NCBI RefSeq assembly: GCF_041261445.1
Contig: NZ_JBGCCU010000002.1
Span: forward strand, 124,001-188,000
Length of the DNA stretch: 64,000 bases
DNA from: Catenulispora sp. EB89
Lineage (GTDB): Bacteria > Actinomycetota > Actinomycetes > Streptomycetales > Catenulisporaceae
Reading direction: 5' to 3'
The notes beneath the pieces are model-generated. The model did no database searches. It saw only the letters and a program-made list of their open reading frames with translations, and was not told where the DNA came from. Shown here in pieces: positions 7,921 through 17,255 of this stretch. Each line of letters opens with the position of its first letter. Position 1 is the stretch's first letter. The position numbers and the translations under genes were made by a program.

Positions 7921-7968
7921 CGTGCACGGACCGCCGTGAGCTGGGCCGTACCCGGTGTGACGAACGCC

Positions 7969-8931
7969 TCACGCGGCGTCGGTGATCTCCCGTGCCGCTT
8001 TGCAGTCGTCGGCCATCCGGTCCAGCAGGGCCTCGACCGAGTCGAACTTCAGCGTGTCGCGCAGGCGCGCGGCGAACTCCACGGCCACGTGCGTGCCGTA
8101 CAGGTCCAGGTCGTCCCGGTCCAGCGCGTACGCCTCGACCCGCCGGTCGGTGCCGTCGAAGGTCGGGTTGGTGCCGATGGAGATCGCGGCGGGGTGCCGG
8201 ACGGACTTCTCCGGCTTGTCGACGTCGGTGATCAGCCAGCCCGCGTAGACGCCGTCGGACGGGATCGCGGCGAACGGCACGGTCTCCACGTTCGCGGTCG
8301 GGTAGCCCAGCTCCCGGCCCCGCTGGTCGCCGCGCACCACCACGCCCTCGACCCGGTGCGGCCGGCCCAGCAGCGCCGCGGACTCGGCCACCGTGCCCTC
8401 GCCGATCAGCGCGCGCACCCGGGTGGAGGAGAAGCGGTTGTCCGCGCTCTCGCCCTCCGGGCCGCGCAGGCTGACCGGCACGACCTCGAAGCCGTAGCGG
8501 GTGCCGGCCTCCTGCAGGGCGGCGGCGTCGCCGGCCGCCCGGTGCCCGAAGCGGAAGTTGGCGCCGACCACGACGGCCCGCGCGTGCAGGTGCTCGACCA
8601 GCACCAGCCGGATGAACTCCTCCGGCGCCCAGCGCGAGACCTCCAGGCTGAACGGCAGCACCAGCACCGCGTCCACGCCCTCGGAGGCCAGCAGCTCGGC
8701 GCGGTGGCGCTGGGTGGTCAGCAGCGGCGGGTGGCTGCCCGGCCGCACGATCTCGCTGGGATGCGGGTCGAAGGTGAGCACCACCGTCGGCAGGCCGAGC
8801 GCGCGGCCTTGGGCGACGGCCGTGCGGACCACCTCGCGGTGGCCGCGGTGCACGCCGTCGAAGACGCCGATCGTGACGACCGAGGGGCCGAAGTCCTGCG
8901 GGACCTCGGCGGTGCCGTGCCAGCGTTCCAC
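7969..8931 (-). CDS. ribF: Bifunctional riboflavin kinase / FMN adenylyltransferase
   Basis: This 320-residue enzyme makes FMN and then FAD from riboflavin in the cytosol. The N-terminal adenylyltransferase domain has TIGVFDGVHRGH (nucleotide-binding signature) and FSSTRVRALI. The C-terminal flavokinase domain has GRELGYPTANVE, SDGVYAGW and SIGTNPTFDG. The open frame extends to 9039, but family members begin with a (M/V)xRWxGxxxxP motif; VERWHGTAEVP starts at the GTG at 8931, so I use that. It lies downstream of truB in the same orientation, as in many actinomycetes. I found no FMN riboswitch upstream. Confidence 0.95.
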   Translation of the reverse strand: MERWHGTAEVPQDFGPSVVTIGVFDGVHRGHREVVRTAVAQGRALGLPTVVLTFDPHPSEIVRPGSHPPLLTTQRHRAELLASEGVDAVLVLPFSLEVSRWAPEEFIRLVLVEHLHARAVVVGANFRFGHRAAGDAAALQEAGTRYGFEVVPVSLRGPEGESADNRFSSTRVRALIGEGTVAESAALLGRPHRVEGVVVRGDQRGRELGYPTANVETVPFAAIPSDGVYAGWLITDVDKPEKSVRHPAAISIGTNPTFDGTDRRVEAYALDRDDLDLYGTHVAVEFAARLRDTLKFDSVEALLDRMADDCKAAREITDAA

Positions 8932-9117
8932 GGGGGTGCCTGCCTTGTGGTTGAGAGAGGTTGCCGACACACAAGAGTGCCATCCGGGGCCCGCTGACGC
9001 GCAATCGGTCCCCAGCACGAGCTGTATCCCGACATTCAAAATCTGTGGCCTAGGACTTTTGGACCATGGATGCGCCCCTTGGTGCCATAGGTTCAGTGCA
9101 TAGCTTCAGTGCACAGG

Positions 9118-10035
9118 TCAGATGAAGACAGCGACCGGCTTGGCTTTCTTCCCGCTCGGCAGGTCCTCGTACAACGCCAGGAACCGGCCGTCCGGCCCGA
9201 ACACCGCCACCGGCTCGCCGGGCCGCTCGGAGGCGGCCAGGAAGCCGCCGTGCGCGACCGCACCGGCCTCCTCGACGGTGAGGTCCCGGGCCGGGAACGC
9301 GGCCCGCGCGGCGGCGTCCAGCGGGACCACCGGCAGCTCCCCGCCGCCGTCCACCAGCTCGGTCAGCTCGGCCAGCGGGCGCGCCAGGTCCAGGCCGTAG
9401 GGCCCGACCGCGGTGCGCCGCAGCATCGTGAGATGCCCGCCGACGCCGAGCTGTGCGCCGAGGTCGCGGGCCAGGGCCCGGATGTAGGTGCCGGAGGAGC
9501 ACTCGACGGTCGCGTCGACGTCGACCAGCGCGCCCTCGCGGCGGATGCCGTGGACCTCGAAGCGGTGGATCGTCACCGGCCGCGCGGCCAGCTCCACCGT
9601 CTCGCCCTCGCGCACCCGCTTGTAGGAGCGGACGCCGTCCACCTTGATCGCCGAGACCGCCGACGGACGCTGCAGGATCGCGCCGGTGAATGACGGAATC
9701 GCGCCACGAATCATGTCATCTGACACACCCGAGGCGTCGGCGCTTCCGGTCAGCTCGCCCTCGGCGTCGTCCGTGATCGTGCTCTGACCCAGGCGGATGG
9801 TGGTCTCGTACGTCTTGCGAGTGAGCGCGAGGTGGCCCAGCAGCCGCGTGGTCTTCTCCACGCCCACCACGAGCACGCCAGTGGCCATCGGGTCCAGCGT
9901 CCCGGCGTGGCCGACGCGCCGGGTGCACGCGAGTCTGCGCACCCGGCCCACCACGTCGTGCGAGGTCCAGCCGGCCGGCTTGTCGACGATCACCAGACCG
10001 CCCGGGCCGTCGTCGGCCTTCGTCCGCTTGCCCAC
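9118..10035 (-). CDS. truB: tRNA pseudouridine-55 synthase
   Basis: TruB isomerises U55 in the T-loop of tRNAs. VIVDKPAGWTSHDVV and VGHAGTLDPMATGVL are the family signatures; the Asp of GTLDP is the catalytic residue. SGTYIRALARDLG and the RRTAVGPYGLD region follow as expected. The protein has 305 residues with a C-terminal PUA-like extension, and starts with GTG 4 bases after the rbfA stop. It belongs to the rimP-nusA-infB-rbfA-truB cluster. Confidence 0.95.
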   Translation of the reverse strand: MGKRTKADDGPGGLVIVDKPAGWTSHDVVGRVRRLACTRRVGHAGTLDPMATGVLVVGVEKTTRLLGHLALTRKTYETTIRLGQSTITDDAEGELTGSADASGVSDDMIRGAIPSFTGAILQRPSAVSAIKVDGVRSYKRVREGETVELAARPVTIHRFEVHGIRREGALVDVDATVECSSGTYIRALARDLGAQLGVGGHLTMLRRTAVGPYGLDLARPLAELTELVDGGGELPVVPLDAAARAAFPARDLTVEEAGAVAHGGFLAASERPGEPVAVFGPDGRFLALYEDLPSGKKAKPVAVFI

Positions 10036-10039
10036 CGGC

Positions 10040-10519
10040 TCAGGCGTCCTTGTCCTCGTCCTTGGTGTCGGGGTCGTCGAGGTCGTCGAACTCGTCGTCG
10101 CGCGGGGCCCGGTAGGGGTCCGGCTCGCCGGCGTAGCTCGCCGTGGCCGCCGCGTCCCGGACCGCCGCGTCCGAGACCGCGACCTTGGCCAGCAGGTCCT
10201 CGATCTGCCGGGCGCCCTCCGGGATGGCGTCGGCGATGAAGGTCAGCGACGGCGTGTGCTTCACCCCGGTCTGCCGGCCCACCTCGGTGCGCAGGATGCC
10301 CTTGGCCGACTCCAGGGCCGCCTCGGACTCCGCGCGCTCGTCCTCGTTGCCGTACACGGTGTAGAACACCGTGGCGTCGCGCAGGTCGCCGGTGATGCGG
10401 ACGTCGGTGATGGTGACGAATCCGAGCCGGGGGTCCTTGACCCGGTTTTTGAGGGTCTCGGCGACGATCACCCGGATCCGGTCGGCCAGCTTCGCGGCGC
10501 GCGTTCCGTTGTTCGCCAT
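10040..10519 (-). CDS. rbfA: Ribosome-binding factor A
   Basis: This is a 159-residue KH-type 30S maturation factor. RAAKLADRIRVIVAETLKN, then KDPRLGFVTITDVRITGDLR and TPSLTFIADAIPEGARQIEDLL, match RbfA. The C-terminal 40 residues are acidic (DEFDDLDDPDTKDEDKDA), as in other actinobacteria. The ATG has AAGGAG 9 bases upstream. truB follows after 4 bases. Confidence 0.94.
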   Translation of the reverse strand: MANNGTRAAKLADRIRVIVAETLKNRVKDPRLGFVTITDVRITGDLRDATVFYTVYGNEDERAESEAALESAKGILRTEVGRQTGVKHTPSLTFIADAIPEGARQIEDLLAKVAVSDAAVRDAAATASYAGEPDPYRAPRDDEFDDLDDPDTKDEDKDA

Positions 10520-10549
10520 GCGAACTCACTCCTTCTTGCTCGGATTTGT

Positions 10550-10846
10550 CTAGTCGTCCTCGTCGCTGTGCAGCCGTCTTCGGACGCTGAGCAGCTCGAT
10601 CTCCGGGCGCCACGCTACGGCGCCCTCGAGATCGTCGAGCACTTCGTTCACTCGTGCGGCGGTGGCCGCGACCACCGCGACGCCGATCTCGGCGCGCCGG
10701 TGGAGGTCCAGGTAGCCGGTCTCGGCGGCGCCGACTCCGGCGCGCTTGTCCAACTCGGCCAGGATCGGCTTCACGATCCCGCGCTTCTCCTTCAGCGAGT
10801 GGACGTCGCCGAGGAGGATGTCGAGGGTCATAGTCCCCACGAACAC
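10550..10846 (-). CDS. ylxP: YlxP family protein (DUF503)
   Basis: This is a 98-residue protein of the DUF503/YlxP family, nearly always encoded between infB and rbfA and thought to relate to ribosome assembly; its biochemical role is not established. LLGDVHSLKEKRGIVKPI is the family signature. I place the start at the GTG at 10846 because the family begins MFVGT; an ATG five codons later is the alternative. Confidence 0.88.
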   Translation of the reverse strand: MFVGTMTLDILLGDVHSLKEKRGIVKPILAELDKRAGVGAAETGYLDLHRRAEIGVAVVAATAARVNEVLDDLEGAVAWRPEIELLSVRRRLHSDEDD

Positions 10847-10910
10847 TGCACATCAGGGCCAACCCGGCCCAGGGGATGAGTCCCTACTTCTTCTTAAGTA
10901 GAGAGTAGTA

Positions 10911-10934
10911 GGGGCGGCCCGGATGGGCCGCCCC
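10911..10934. terminator. Hairpin after infB
   Basis: GGGGCGGCCC (10911-10920) and GGGCCGCCCC (10925-10934) form a perfect 10-bp GC stem with a 4-base loop, 15 bases past the infB stop. No U-run follows on the minus strand, so it may cause only partial termination before ylxP-rbfA-truB. Confidence 0.65.
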
Positions 10935-10948
10935 ATTATCGCCACCTA

Positions 10949-13900
10949 CTAGACGCGCGGCTTCTCGCGCATCTCGAAGGTCTCGATGATGTCGCCTTCC
11001 TTGATGTCGTTGTACGACCCGAGGTTGATACCGCACTCGAAGCCCTCGCGGACCTCGGTGGCGTCGTCCTTCTCCCGCCGCAGCCCCACGATGGTGAGGT
11101 TGTCGGCGACGACGGACCCGCCGCGGATGAGGCGCGCCTTGGAGTTCCGCTTGATGACGCCGTCCTGGACCATGCAGCCGGCGATGTTGCCGATCTTGCT
11201 GGAGCGGAAGATGGCGCGGATCTCGGCGGTACCGAGCTGCACCTCCTCGAACTCCGGCTTGAGCATGCCCTTCAGGGCCGCCTCGATCTCCTCGATCGCC
11301 TGGTAGATGACCGAGTAGAAGCGGATCTCGACGCCCTCGCGGTCGGCCTTGGTCTTCGCACGGCCGTCGGGACGGACGTTGAAGCCCAGGATGACCGCGT
11401 CGGAGGCCATCGCCAGGTCCACGTCGGACTCGGTGATGGAACCCACGCCGCGGTGCACGACGCGCAGGTCGACCTCGTCGCCGACGTCCAGCTTGAGCAG
11501 CGAGTCCTCCAGGGCCTCGACCGAGCCCGCACCGTCACCCTTGATGATGATGTTGAGCTGCTGGACCTCGCCGGCCTTGATGACCTTCTCCCAGTCCTCG
11601 ATCGAGACGCGCTTGCGGGAGCGGGCCATGGCCGCGTTCCGCTCGCGGGTCGCGCGGCGCTCGGCGATCTGCCGGGCCACGCGGTCCTCCTCGACCACCA
11701 GGAAGGTGTCGCCGGCGCCCGGGACGCTGGTGAGACCGAGCACCTGGACCGGACGCGACGGCCCGGCCTCGGCGACGCTCTCGCCGTTCTCGTCCATCAT
11801 GGCGCGCACCCGGCCGTAGGCGTCGCCGACGACCATGGAGTCGCCGACGCGCAGCGTGCCGCGCTGCACCAGCACCGTGGCCACGGCGCCGCGGCCGCGG
11901 TCGAGGTTGGCCTCGATCGCCACGCCCTGGGCGTCCATGTCCGGGTTGGCCCGCAGGTCCAGCGAGGCGTCGGCGGTCAGGATGACCGCCTCCAGCAGCT
12001 GGTCGATGTTCAGGCCCTCGCGCGCGGAGATGTCGACGAACATGGTCTCGCCGCCGTACTCCTCGGCCACCAGCCCGTACTCGGTGAGCTGGCCGCGCAC
12101 CTTCGTCGGGTCGGCGCCCTCCTTGTCGATCTTGTTGACCGCGACCACGATCGGCACGTCGGCGGCCTGGGCGTGGTTCAGCGCCTCGATCGTCTGGGGC
12201 ATCACGCCGTCGTCCGCCGCGACCACCAGGATCGCGATGTCCGTGGCCTTGGCACCGCGGGCACGCATGGCGGTGAACGCCTCGTGACCGGGGGTGTCGA
12301 TGAAGGTGATGGCCCGCTCGTTGCCCGCGACCTCGGCGACCACCTGGTAGGCGCCGATGTGCTGGGTGATGCCGCCGGCCTCGCCCTCGATGACGTTGGT
12401 CTTGCGGATGGCGTCCAGCAGGCGGGTCTTACCGTGGTCGACGTGACCCATGACGGTCACGACCGGCGGCCGGACCCGCAGGTCCTCCTCGCCGCCCTCG
12501 TTCTCGCCGAAGTCGATGTCGAAGGACTCCAGCAGTACGCGGTCCTCCTCCTCCGGCGAGACGATCTGCACGGTGAAGCCGAGCTCCTGGCCGAGCAGTT
12601 CGAAGACGTCGTCGGAGACCGACTGCGTCGCCGTCACCATCTCGCCGAGGTGGAACATCACCTGCACCAGGGACGCCGGGTTGGCGTTGATGCGCTCGGC
12701 GAAGTCGGTCAGCGAGGCGCCGCGGGGCAGCCGGATGGTCTGCCCGTTGCCGCGCGGCAGCATCGCGCCGCCGAGCGACGGCGCCTGCATGTTGTCGAAC
12801 TCTTGACGCCGCTGCTTCTTCGACTTGCGACCGCGGCCCGGACGACCGCCGGGACGGCCGAAGGCACCGGCCGTACCGCCGCCGCCGGCGCGACCGCCGC
12901 GGCCGTAGCCGCCACCGCCGCCGGGACGGCCGCCGTAGCCGCCGCCACCGCCGCCGGGGGCACCGCCGCCGGGACGCGGGGCGCCGTAACCGCCGCCGCC
13001 GCCACCGCCGCCGGGACGCGCGCCGGGACCGCCCGCGGGCGCGCCGGGGCGCGGACCGCCGGTACGGCCGCCGGGACCGCCGGCCGGGGCACCCGGACGC
13101 GGACCGCCGGGGCGGCCCTGGCCGGCACCGGGACGCGGAGCCGCACGGCCGGGCATCATGCCCGGGTTCGGACGCGGGGCGCCGGGGACGCCGCCGGGAC
13201 GCGGCGGCATGCCCGGACGCGGGCCGCCGTCGCGGCCGCCCTCGCCCTGCGCGCCGGTCGGCGGGCCCGGACGCGGCGCGGGCCGCGGGGGCTGCTGCAT
13301 GCCGGTCGAGCCGGAGGACGTGAACGGGTTGTTGCCGGGACGCGGACCGGCCGGACGCGGGCCCGGGGTCGGAGCGCCGCCGGGACGGCCGCCCTGGCCC
13401 TGGCCCTGACCCTGCCCCTGGCCGGGACGCTGCGCGCCGGCCGGGCCGGGACGGGCGCCGCCGGGCGCGGGACGCTGGCCGCGGTCTCCGCGGTCGGGGC
13501 GCTCGCCGCCGCGGTCGCGGTCACGATCGCGGTCGCCGCCGGGCCGCTGCCCGGGGGCACCGGGACGCGGGCTCTGACGGCCGGGGATGCTGCCGCCGCC
13601 GGCGGCCGGAGCCTGCCGCGGCGGGATCGCGCCGCCGGGACGCTCGCCCTGGCTGGGACGCGCCGGCGTGGCCGGACGCGCCGGAGCCGGGGCGGGAGCC
13701 GCCGGGGCCTCGGCGACCGGCGCGGGCGCCGGAGCCTCGGGAACGCTGGGCGCGGGGGTCTCGACCACCGGGCTCGCCGCCGCGGCCGCGGCCTGGGCCT
13801 GCGCGGGAACCGCGGGGCCGGGCTTGGGCGCGACCGGGCCGGGGCGCGGACCGGGCTTGGGGGCGCCGCCGGGACGCGGGGCGCTGGAGGACGCCGCGGT

Positions 13901-14128
13901 CTTCGCGGCGGGGGCGGACTGCGCGGAAGCGCCAGCCCTGGAGGCGCCGCCCTTGGCGCCGCCGGATTCGGCTTGTTGGATGCTGTCGATCAGTTTGCGG
14001 ACGACCGGCGCCTCAACGGTGGAGGACGCCGAGCGGACGAACTCACCCAGATCTTGGAGCTTGGCCATCACGACCTTGCTCTCTACTCCGAGCTCCTTGG
14101 CGAGTTCATAGACCCGGACCTTGGCCAC
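10949..14128 (-). CDS. infB: Translation initiation factor IF-2
   Basis: IF-2 is the GTPase that places fMet-tRNA on the 30S subunit. Residues 1-50 are an IF2_N domain ([20 protein letters not shown]). Residues 55-440 or so are Ala, Pro, Gly and Arg-rich low complexity, ending in Gly-Arg runs. A second IF2_N region ([20 protein letters not shown]) leads into the G domain with GHVDHGKT near residue 560, DTPGHEAF and NKID, and then domains II-IV. At 1059 residues it is at the long end for IF-2 because of the linker. The start is GTG, with AAGGAG 4 bases upstream. Confidence 0.97.
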   Translation of the reverse strand: MAKVRVYELAKELGVESKVVMAKLQDLGEFVRSASSTVEAPVVRKLIDSIQQAESGGAKGGASRAGASAQSAPAAKTAASSSAPRPGGAPKPGPRPGPVAPKPGPAVPAQAQAAAAAASPVVETPAPSVPEAPAPAPVAEAPAAPAPAPARPATPARPSQGERPGGAIPPRQAPAAGGGSIPGRQSPRPGAPGQRPGGDRDRDRDRGGERPDRGDRGQRPAPGGARPGPAGAQRPGQGQGQGQGQGGRPGGAPTPGPRPAGPRPGNNPFTSSGSTGMQQPPRPAPRPGPPTGAQGEGGRDGGPRPGMPPRPGGVPGAPRPNPGMMPGRAAPRPGAGQGRPGGPRPGAPAGGPGGRTGGPRPGAPAGGPGARPGGGGGGGGYGAPRPGGGAPGGGGGGYGGRPGGGGGYGRGGRAGGGGTAGAFGRPGGRPGRGRKSKKQRRQEFDNMQAPSLGGAMLPRGNGQTIRLPRGASLTDFAERINANPASLVQVMFHLGEMVTATQSVSDDVFELLGQELGFTVQIVSPEEEDRVLLESFDIDFGENEGGEEDLRVRPPVVTVMGHVDHGKTRLLDAIRKTNVIEGEAGGITQHIGAYQVVAEVAGNERAITFIDTPGHEAFTAMRARGAKATDIAILVVAADDGVMPQTIEALNHAQAADVPIVVAVNKIDKEGADPTKVRGQLTEYGLVAEEYGGETMFVDISAREGLNIDQLLEAVILTADASLDLRANPDMDAQGVAIEANLDRGRGAVATVLVQRGTLRVGDSMVVGDAYGRVRAMMDENGESVAEAGPSRPVQVLGLTSVPGAGDTFLVVEEDRVARQIAERRATRERNAAMARSRKRVSIEDWEKVIKAGEVQQLNIIIKGDGAGSVEALEDSLLKLDVGDEVDLRVVHRGVGSITESDVDLAMASDAVILGFNVRPDGRAKTKADREGVEIRFYSVIYQAIEEIEAALKGMLKPEFEEVQLGTAEIRAIFRSSKIGNIAGCMVQDGVIKRNSKARLIRGGSVVADNLTIVGLRREKDDATEVREGFECGINLGSYNDIKEGDIIETFEMREKPRV

Positions 14129-14298
14129 TTCACTCCTTCTTCGGCCCGCGTCTGTTCGCGAAGCCGTCTGGTTACTGCATGGGCGTACTCATCGCGTGGT
14201 GCTGCTCATCGAGTGCTCATCGCCTGACTCGACCTGCTTCCGACTAGTACTGGGTTCTCTCTGTTCCACGCACCTGACGCGGACAGGGATGTAGTGCC

Positions 14299-14595
14299 TC
14301 AGCTGCCTTCCAACAACGCGCGGACCGCCGTTGTTTCCAACGGACCGTCGACCCGCAGCGCCCGCGGGAACGCCCGACGCTTCTCGGCGAGGGCCAGGCA
14401 TCCCGGATCGGGGTGGAGGTGTGCTCCACGTCCGGGCGACCGCCCGCGCAGGTCGGGGACGACAGCGCCCTCGACCGCCACGACACGCAGCAGCTCCGTC
14501 TTCGCCGCTTTTGCCCTGCAACCCACGCAAGTGCGCACCGGTACAAGACGCGCCGATGCGGCAGGGCGTGCAGAAACATCCGTCTGGCTAGACAC
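14299..14595 (-). CDS. ylxR: YlxR / RnpM family RNA-binding protein (DUF448)
   Basis: This is a 98-residue protein. PVRTCVGCRAKAAKTELLR and GRGAHLHPDPGCLALAEKRRAF are the family signatures. In B. subtilis the homologue binds RNase P RNA and modulates it. The gene normally follows nusA immediately; here nusA is 3 kb away. A TAGACT box (14601-14606) ends 5 bases before the GTG, so a new, nearly leaderless promoter may serve ylxR-infB. Confidence 0.9.
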   Translation of the reverse strand: MSSQTDVSARPAASARLVPVRTCVGCRAKAAKTELLRVVAVEGAVVPDLRGRSPGRGAHLHPDPGCLALAEKRRAFPRALRVDGPLETTAVRALLEGS

Positions 14596-14638
14596 GTCTC
14601 AGTCTAGCGCCTGGATCACTTCACCGTTCGCCGGGTTA

Positions 14639-14668
14639 TTGACGGGCGGCCATCCTCCGACCTATAGT
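14639..14668 (+). promoter_or_regulatory. Housekeeping-type promoter of the arsR-AHSA1-reductase operon
   Basis: TTGACG (14639-14644) and TATAGT (14663-14668) are separated by 18 bases, a near-consensus vegetative promoter. Predicted transcription starts near 14675, about 50 bases before the ArsR ATG, directly inside the operator-like repeats. Confidence 0.75.
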
Positions 14669-14732
14669 CAACGCATCGGTTGATTAACGCTCTGGTTGAT
14701 AAAGGCGATGGTTGATTACCACCATGGTTGGC
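14667..14732 (+). promoter_or_regulatory. ArsR-type operator with 16-bp-phased GTTGAT repeats
   Basis: TCAAC (14668-14672) and GTTGA (14679-14683) form an inverted repeat over a 6-base spacer, overlapping the -10 end and start site. GTTGAT then recurs at 14679, 14695 and 14711, and GTTGGC at 14727, each exactly 16 bases apart, the last inside the coding start. The layout suits cooperative binding of a dimeric ArsR repressor to its own promoter. Binding is inferred. Confidence 0.6.
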
Positions 14733-15074
14733 AGCGACACCACAGAAACAGCCCTTGACCGGGCCTTCACCGCCCTCGGCGATCCGGTCCGCCGCGCGAT
14801 CGTGGCGCGGCTGTCCCGCGGCGAGGCCACGGTGAACGAGTTGGCGGACCTGTTCCCGATCACCAAGCAGGCGGTCTCGCGGCACATCGGCGTCCTGGAG
14901 GACGCCGGCCTGATCACCCGCAGCCGGGACGGCCAGCGGCGGCCCTGCCACCTGGACCCCGCGGCCCTGGAGCGGCTGACCGCCTGGATCGACGGCTACC
15001 GGCTCGCCGCCGAGAGCAGGTTCCGCAAACTCGACGCGGTACTGGAATCACTCAAAGAGGAGGAAGAACGATGA
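14724..15074 (+). CDS. ArsR family winged-helix transcriptional regulator
   Basis: This is a 116-residue regulator. DRAFTALGDPVRRAIVARLS and the helix-turn-helix ATVNELADLFPITKQAVSRH, followed by IGVLEDAGLITRSRDGQRR, are typical of the ArsR subgroup paired with AHSA1 proteins. There are no Cys metal-site residues, so a metal sensor is unlikely. The next gene starts inside its stop codon (ATGA). It most likely represses its own operon through the repeats upstream. Confidence 0.88.
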   Translation: MVGSDTTETALDRAFTALGDPVRRAIVARLSRGEATVNELADLFPITKQAVSRHIGVLEDAGLITRSRDGQRRPCHLDPAALERLTAWIDGYRLAAESRFRKLDAVLESLKEEEER

Positions 15075-15592
15075 GCACAGATCCCGGATCCGGCACGAGC
15101 ACCGACGCCGGCACCAACCCCACCACCATCGAAGCGCCCGAAGGCACGCCGTTCCTGGACGTCACCCGGGACTTCGACGCCACCCCGGCGCAGGTCTTCC
15201 GCGCCTACACCGACCCGAAGCTGGTCGTGCGGTGGCTGGGCCCGCGCGACCTGGAGATGGACATCGAGGAGTACGACGCGCGCCCCGGCGGCCGCTACCG
15301 CTACGTGCACCACGGCGGCCACCTCAGCGAGGTGCGCGCCGGGTTCCACGGGGTCTTCCACACCGTCGAGGCGGACCGGCTGATCATCCAGACCTTCGAG
15401 TACGAGGGCGTGCCGGACGAGGTGAAACTGGACATCTGCCGGTTCACCGAAGTGGCCGGCAAGACCCGGATGAGCACGCGCTCGGTGTTCCCGTCGATGG
15501 AGACCCGCGAAGGCGCGCTGGCCTCCGGGATGACCTACGGGATCCAGGACTCGATGGAGCGGCTGGCCGAGCTGCTGGCCTCAGGGGTGTGA
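15071..15592 (+). CDS. SRPBCC / AHSA1-like protein
   Basis: This 173-residue START-like fold protein has FLDVTRDFDATPAQVFRAYT, VVRWLGPRDL, RPGGRYRYVH and the C-terminal GMTYGIQDSMERLAELL helix, all typical of AHSA1 (activator of Hsp90 ATPase homologue 1) proteins. The family binds hydrophobic ligands in a cavity; the ligand is unknown. It is translationally coupled to the ArsR regulator, an arrangement common in actinobacteria, and followed after 5 bases by a reductase-like gene. Confidence 0.85.
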   Translation: MSTDPGSGTSTDAGTNPTTIEAPEGTPFLDVTRDFDATPAQVFRAYTDPKLVVRWLGPRDLEMDIEEYDARPGGRYRYVHHGGHLSEVRAGFHGVFHTVEADRLIIQTFEYEGVPDEVKLDICRFTEVAGKTRMSTRSVFPSMETREGALASGMTYGIQDSMERLAELLASGV

Positions 15593-15597
15593 CGGCG

Positions 15598-16200
15598 ATG
15601 AGCAAGGTCATCATGGCGGACGCGGTCTCGCTGGACGGCTTCCTGGCGACCGCCGACGACCAGGTCGGTCCGCTGCATGACTTCTACTTCCAGGGCGACA
15701 CCCCGATCACCGCGGGGAACGCGCACACGTCGTTCAAGGCGTCGGCGATCTCGGCGAAGTACCTCGACGAGCAGTGGTCGCGGATCGGCGCGATGGTCAT
15801 CGGGCGGCGCCTGTTCGACATCACCAACGGATGGAACGGCGTCCCGGTCGCAGGGGACCGCGTTTTCGTGGTGACGCACAGCGTTCCCACGGACTGGGAG
15901 TACCAGGACACCGCACCGTTCACCTTCGTGACCGACGGCGTGGAGAGCGCCATCGCGCAGGCGAAGGAGGTCGCCGGACCGGACCGGGACGTGTCGCTCA
16001 ACGGGGGCGATGTCGGCGGCCAGGCCTTCGCCGCCGGCCTGGTGGACGAGCTGGACGTGGCGCTGGTGCCGGTGGCGTTCGGCAGCGGGAAGCGGTTCTT
16101 CGGCGAGCACTTCGCAGAGCACGTGCTCCTGGACGATCCCACGGCGGTGGTTCAGGGCGAGCGGGTCACGCACCTGCATTACAAAGTCCGCAACGGCTGA
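15598..16200 (+). CDS. Dihydrofolate reductase-like / RibD C-terminal domain protein
   Basis: This 200-residue protein shows the RibD-C/DHFR-like fold: KVIMADAVSLDGFLA at the start, MVIGRRLFDITNGW, VFVVTHSVP, VSLNGGDVGGQAFAAGLVDELDVALVPVAFGSGKRFF. These are the NADPH-binding and dimer features of the YwjB/YyaP-type reductases. The substrate is unknown. It is third in the ArsR-led operon, 5 bases after the AHSA1 gene, and probably co-regulated. Confidence 0.83.
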   Translation: MSKVIMADAVSLDGFLATADDQVGPLHDFYFQGDTPITAGNAHTSFKASAISAKYLDEQWSRIGAMVIGRRLFDITNGWNGVPVAGDRVFVVTHSVPTDWEYQDTAPFTFVTDGVESAIAQAKEVAGPDRDVSLNGGDVGGQAFAAGLVDELDVALVPVAFGSGKRFFGEHFAEHVLLDDPTAVVQGERVTHLHYKVRNG

Positions 16201-16316
16201 CCGGCCGACGAGGTCCGCGACCGGCCGCGCAGGGTGCACCGAGGGGGTGTCCGCCGTGCGCGGTCGGGTCCGTGGGCCCGTCGCGGTTCCGGCCGCGGTA
16301 CGACCAGAGCCGGGGG

Positions 16317-17153
16317 TCAGCCGGCGGCCCAGGACCCGAGCATCCGCAACGAATCCGCCGTCGCGGACCCCGGCGGCGCGGTGAAGACGATCATCGTCAG
16401 GTCCGGGTCGGCGGCGACCGTCAGCGCCTGCCAGTCCAGCAGCAACCGCCCGGCCACCGGGTGGTCGAAGCTCTTGCGGAACGAGTCGGTGGCGCGCACC
16501 TCGTGGCCGCCCCACCACCGGCGGAAGTCCGGGTCCCGGTCCAGCAGCTCGCTGACCACCTCCGCCATCCGCCGGTCCCCCGGCATCAGGCCGACGCTCA
16601 TCCGCAGCCGGGCCACGCTGACCGCGGCGACCTCGTCCCAGTTCCGGTGCATGCCGCGGACCCGGGGCTCCAGGAACAGCATGCGGATCATGTTCCGCTC
16701 CCGCGCCGGCATCTCGGCGAAGTCGAAGTACAGCGCGACCGCGATGTCGTTCCAGGCCACGATGTCCCCGCGCGGGTCGATGACCAGGACCGGCACGTCC
16801 TTCATGGCCTCCAGCAGGTCCCGCAGCAGCGGGCCGACCGCCGGCCGGCCCGCGCCGTCCGCGTCCGCCGACCGGGACCGCACCGGCGGCTGCGCGAGGA
16901 TGTGCAGGTAGGCCCGCTCGGCGTCGGTCAGCCGCAGCGCGGTGGCGATCCCGTTCAGGACGCTGTCCGAGGCCGTGGTGACCCGGCCCTGTTCGAGCCG
17001 GGTGTAGTGGTCCACGCTCATGGTGGCCAGCTGCGCGACCTCCTCGCGGCGCAGGCCGCTCACCCTGCGGGGGTTCCCGACGGCGGGCAGCCCGACGGAC
17101 TCCGGGGCGATCGCCGCCCGCTTCGACTTCAGGAATGCTCCGAGCTCGCTCAC
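16317..17153 (-). CDS. Helix-turn-helix regulator with MmyB-like ligand domain
   Basis: The first 90 residues hold an XRE-type HTH (RVSGLRREEVAQLATMSVDHYTRLEQGR in two parts). The rest is the MmyB-like PAS-fold domain (VLVIDPRGDIVAWND, HRNWDEVA, DPDFRRWW, then FDHPVAGRLLLDWQAL), which in homologues binds fatty-acid-like ligands. I use the GTG at 17153 (VSELGAFLKSKR), matching family N-termini; an ATG 4 codons upstream is possible. It is divergent from the GlcG-like gene with about 100 bases between, which probably holds its operator. Confidence 0.85.
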   Translation of the reverse strand: MSELGAFLKSKRAAIAPESVGLPAVGNPRRVSGLRREEVAQLATMSVDHYTRLEQGRVTTASDSVLNGIATALRLTDAERAYLHILAQPPVRSRSADADGAGRPAVGPLLRDLLEAMKDVPVLVIDPRGDIVAWNDIAVALYFDFAEMPARERNMIRMLFLEPRVRGMHRNWDEVAAVSVARLRMSVGLMPGDRRMAEVVSELLDRDPDFRRWWGGHEVRATDSFRKSFDHPVAGRLLLDWQALTVAADPDLTMIVFTAPPGSATADSLRMLGSWAAG

Positions 17154-17255
17154 GCATCCCAGCATCGCACCCCCGCGCGCCGCGTTCCTGGGGCAGCCGT
17201 CCCCAGGAACAGCCGAGCTCTGGTTGTGCCGGCCGGCGCGGCCGAGTCTTGAGCC

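Noticed and set aside
8932-9117. FMN riboswitch upstream of ribF
   Set aside because: I could not find the conserved RFN core segments; only two TTCAGTGCA direct repeats (9092, 9105) are visible near the truB end, with no clear role.
11453-14227. 924-codon plus-strand open frame opposite infB
   Set aside because: Antisense shadow; the Thr/Ala/Gly/Arg repeats mirror the infB linker.
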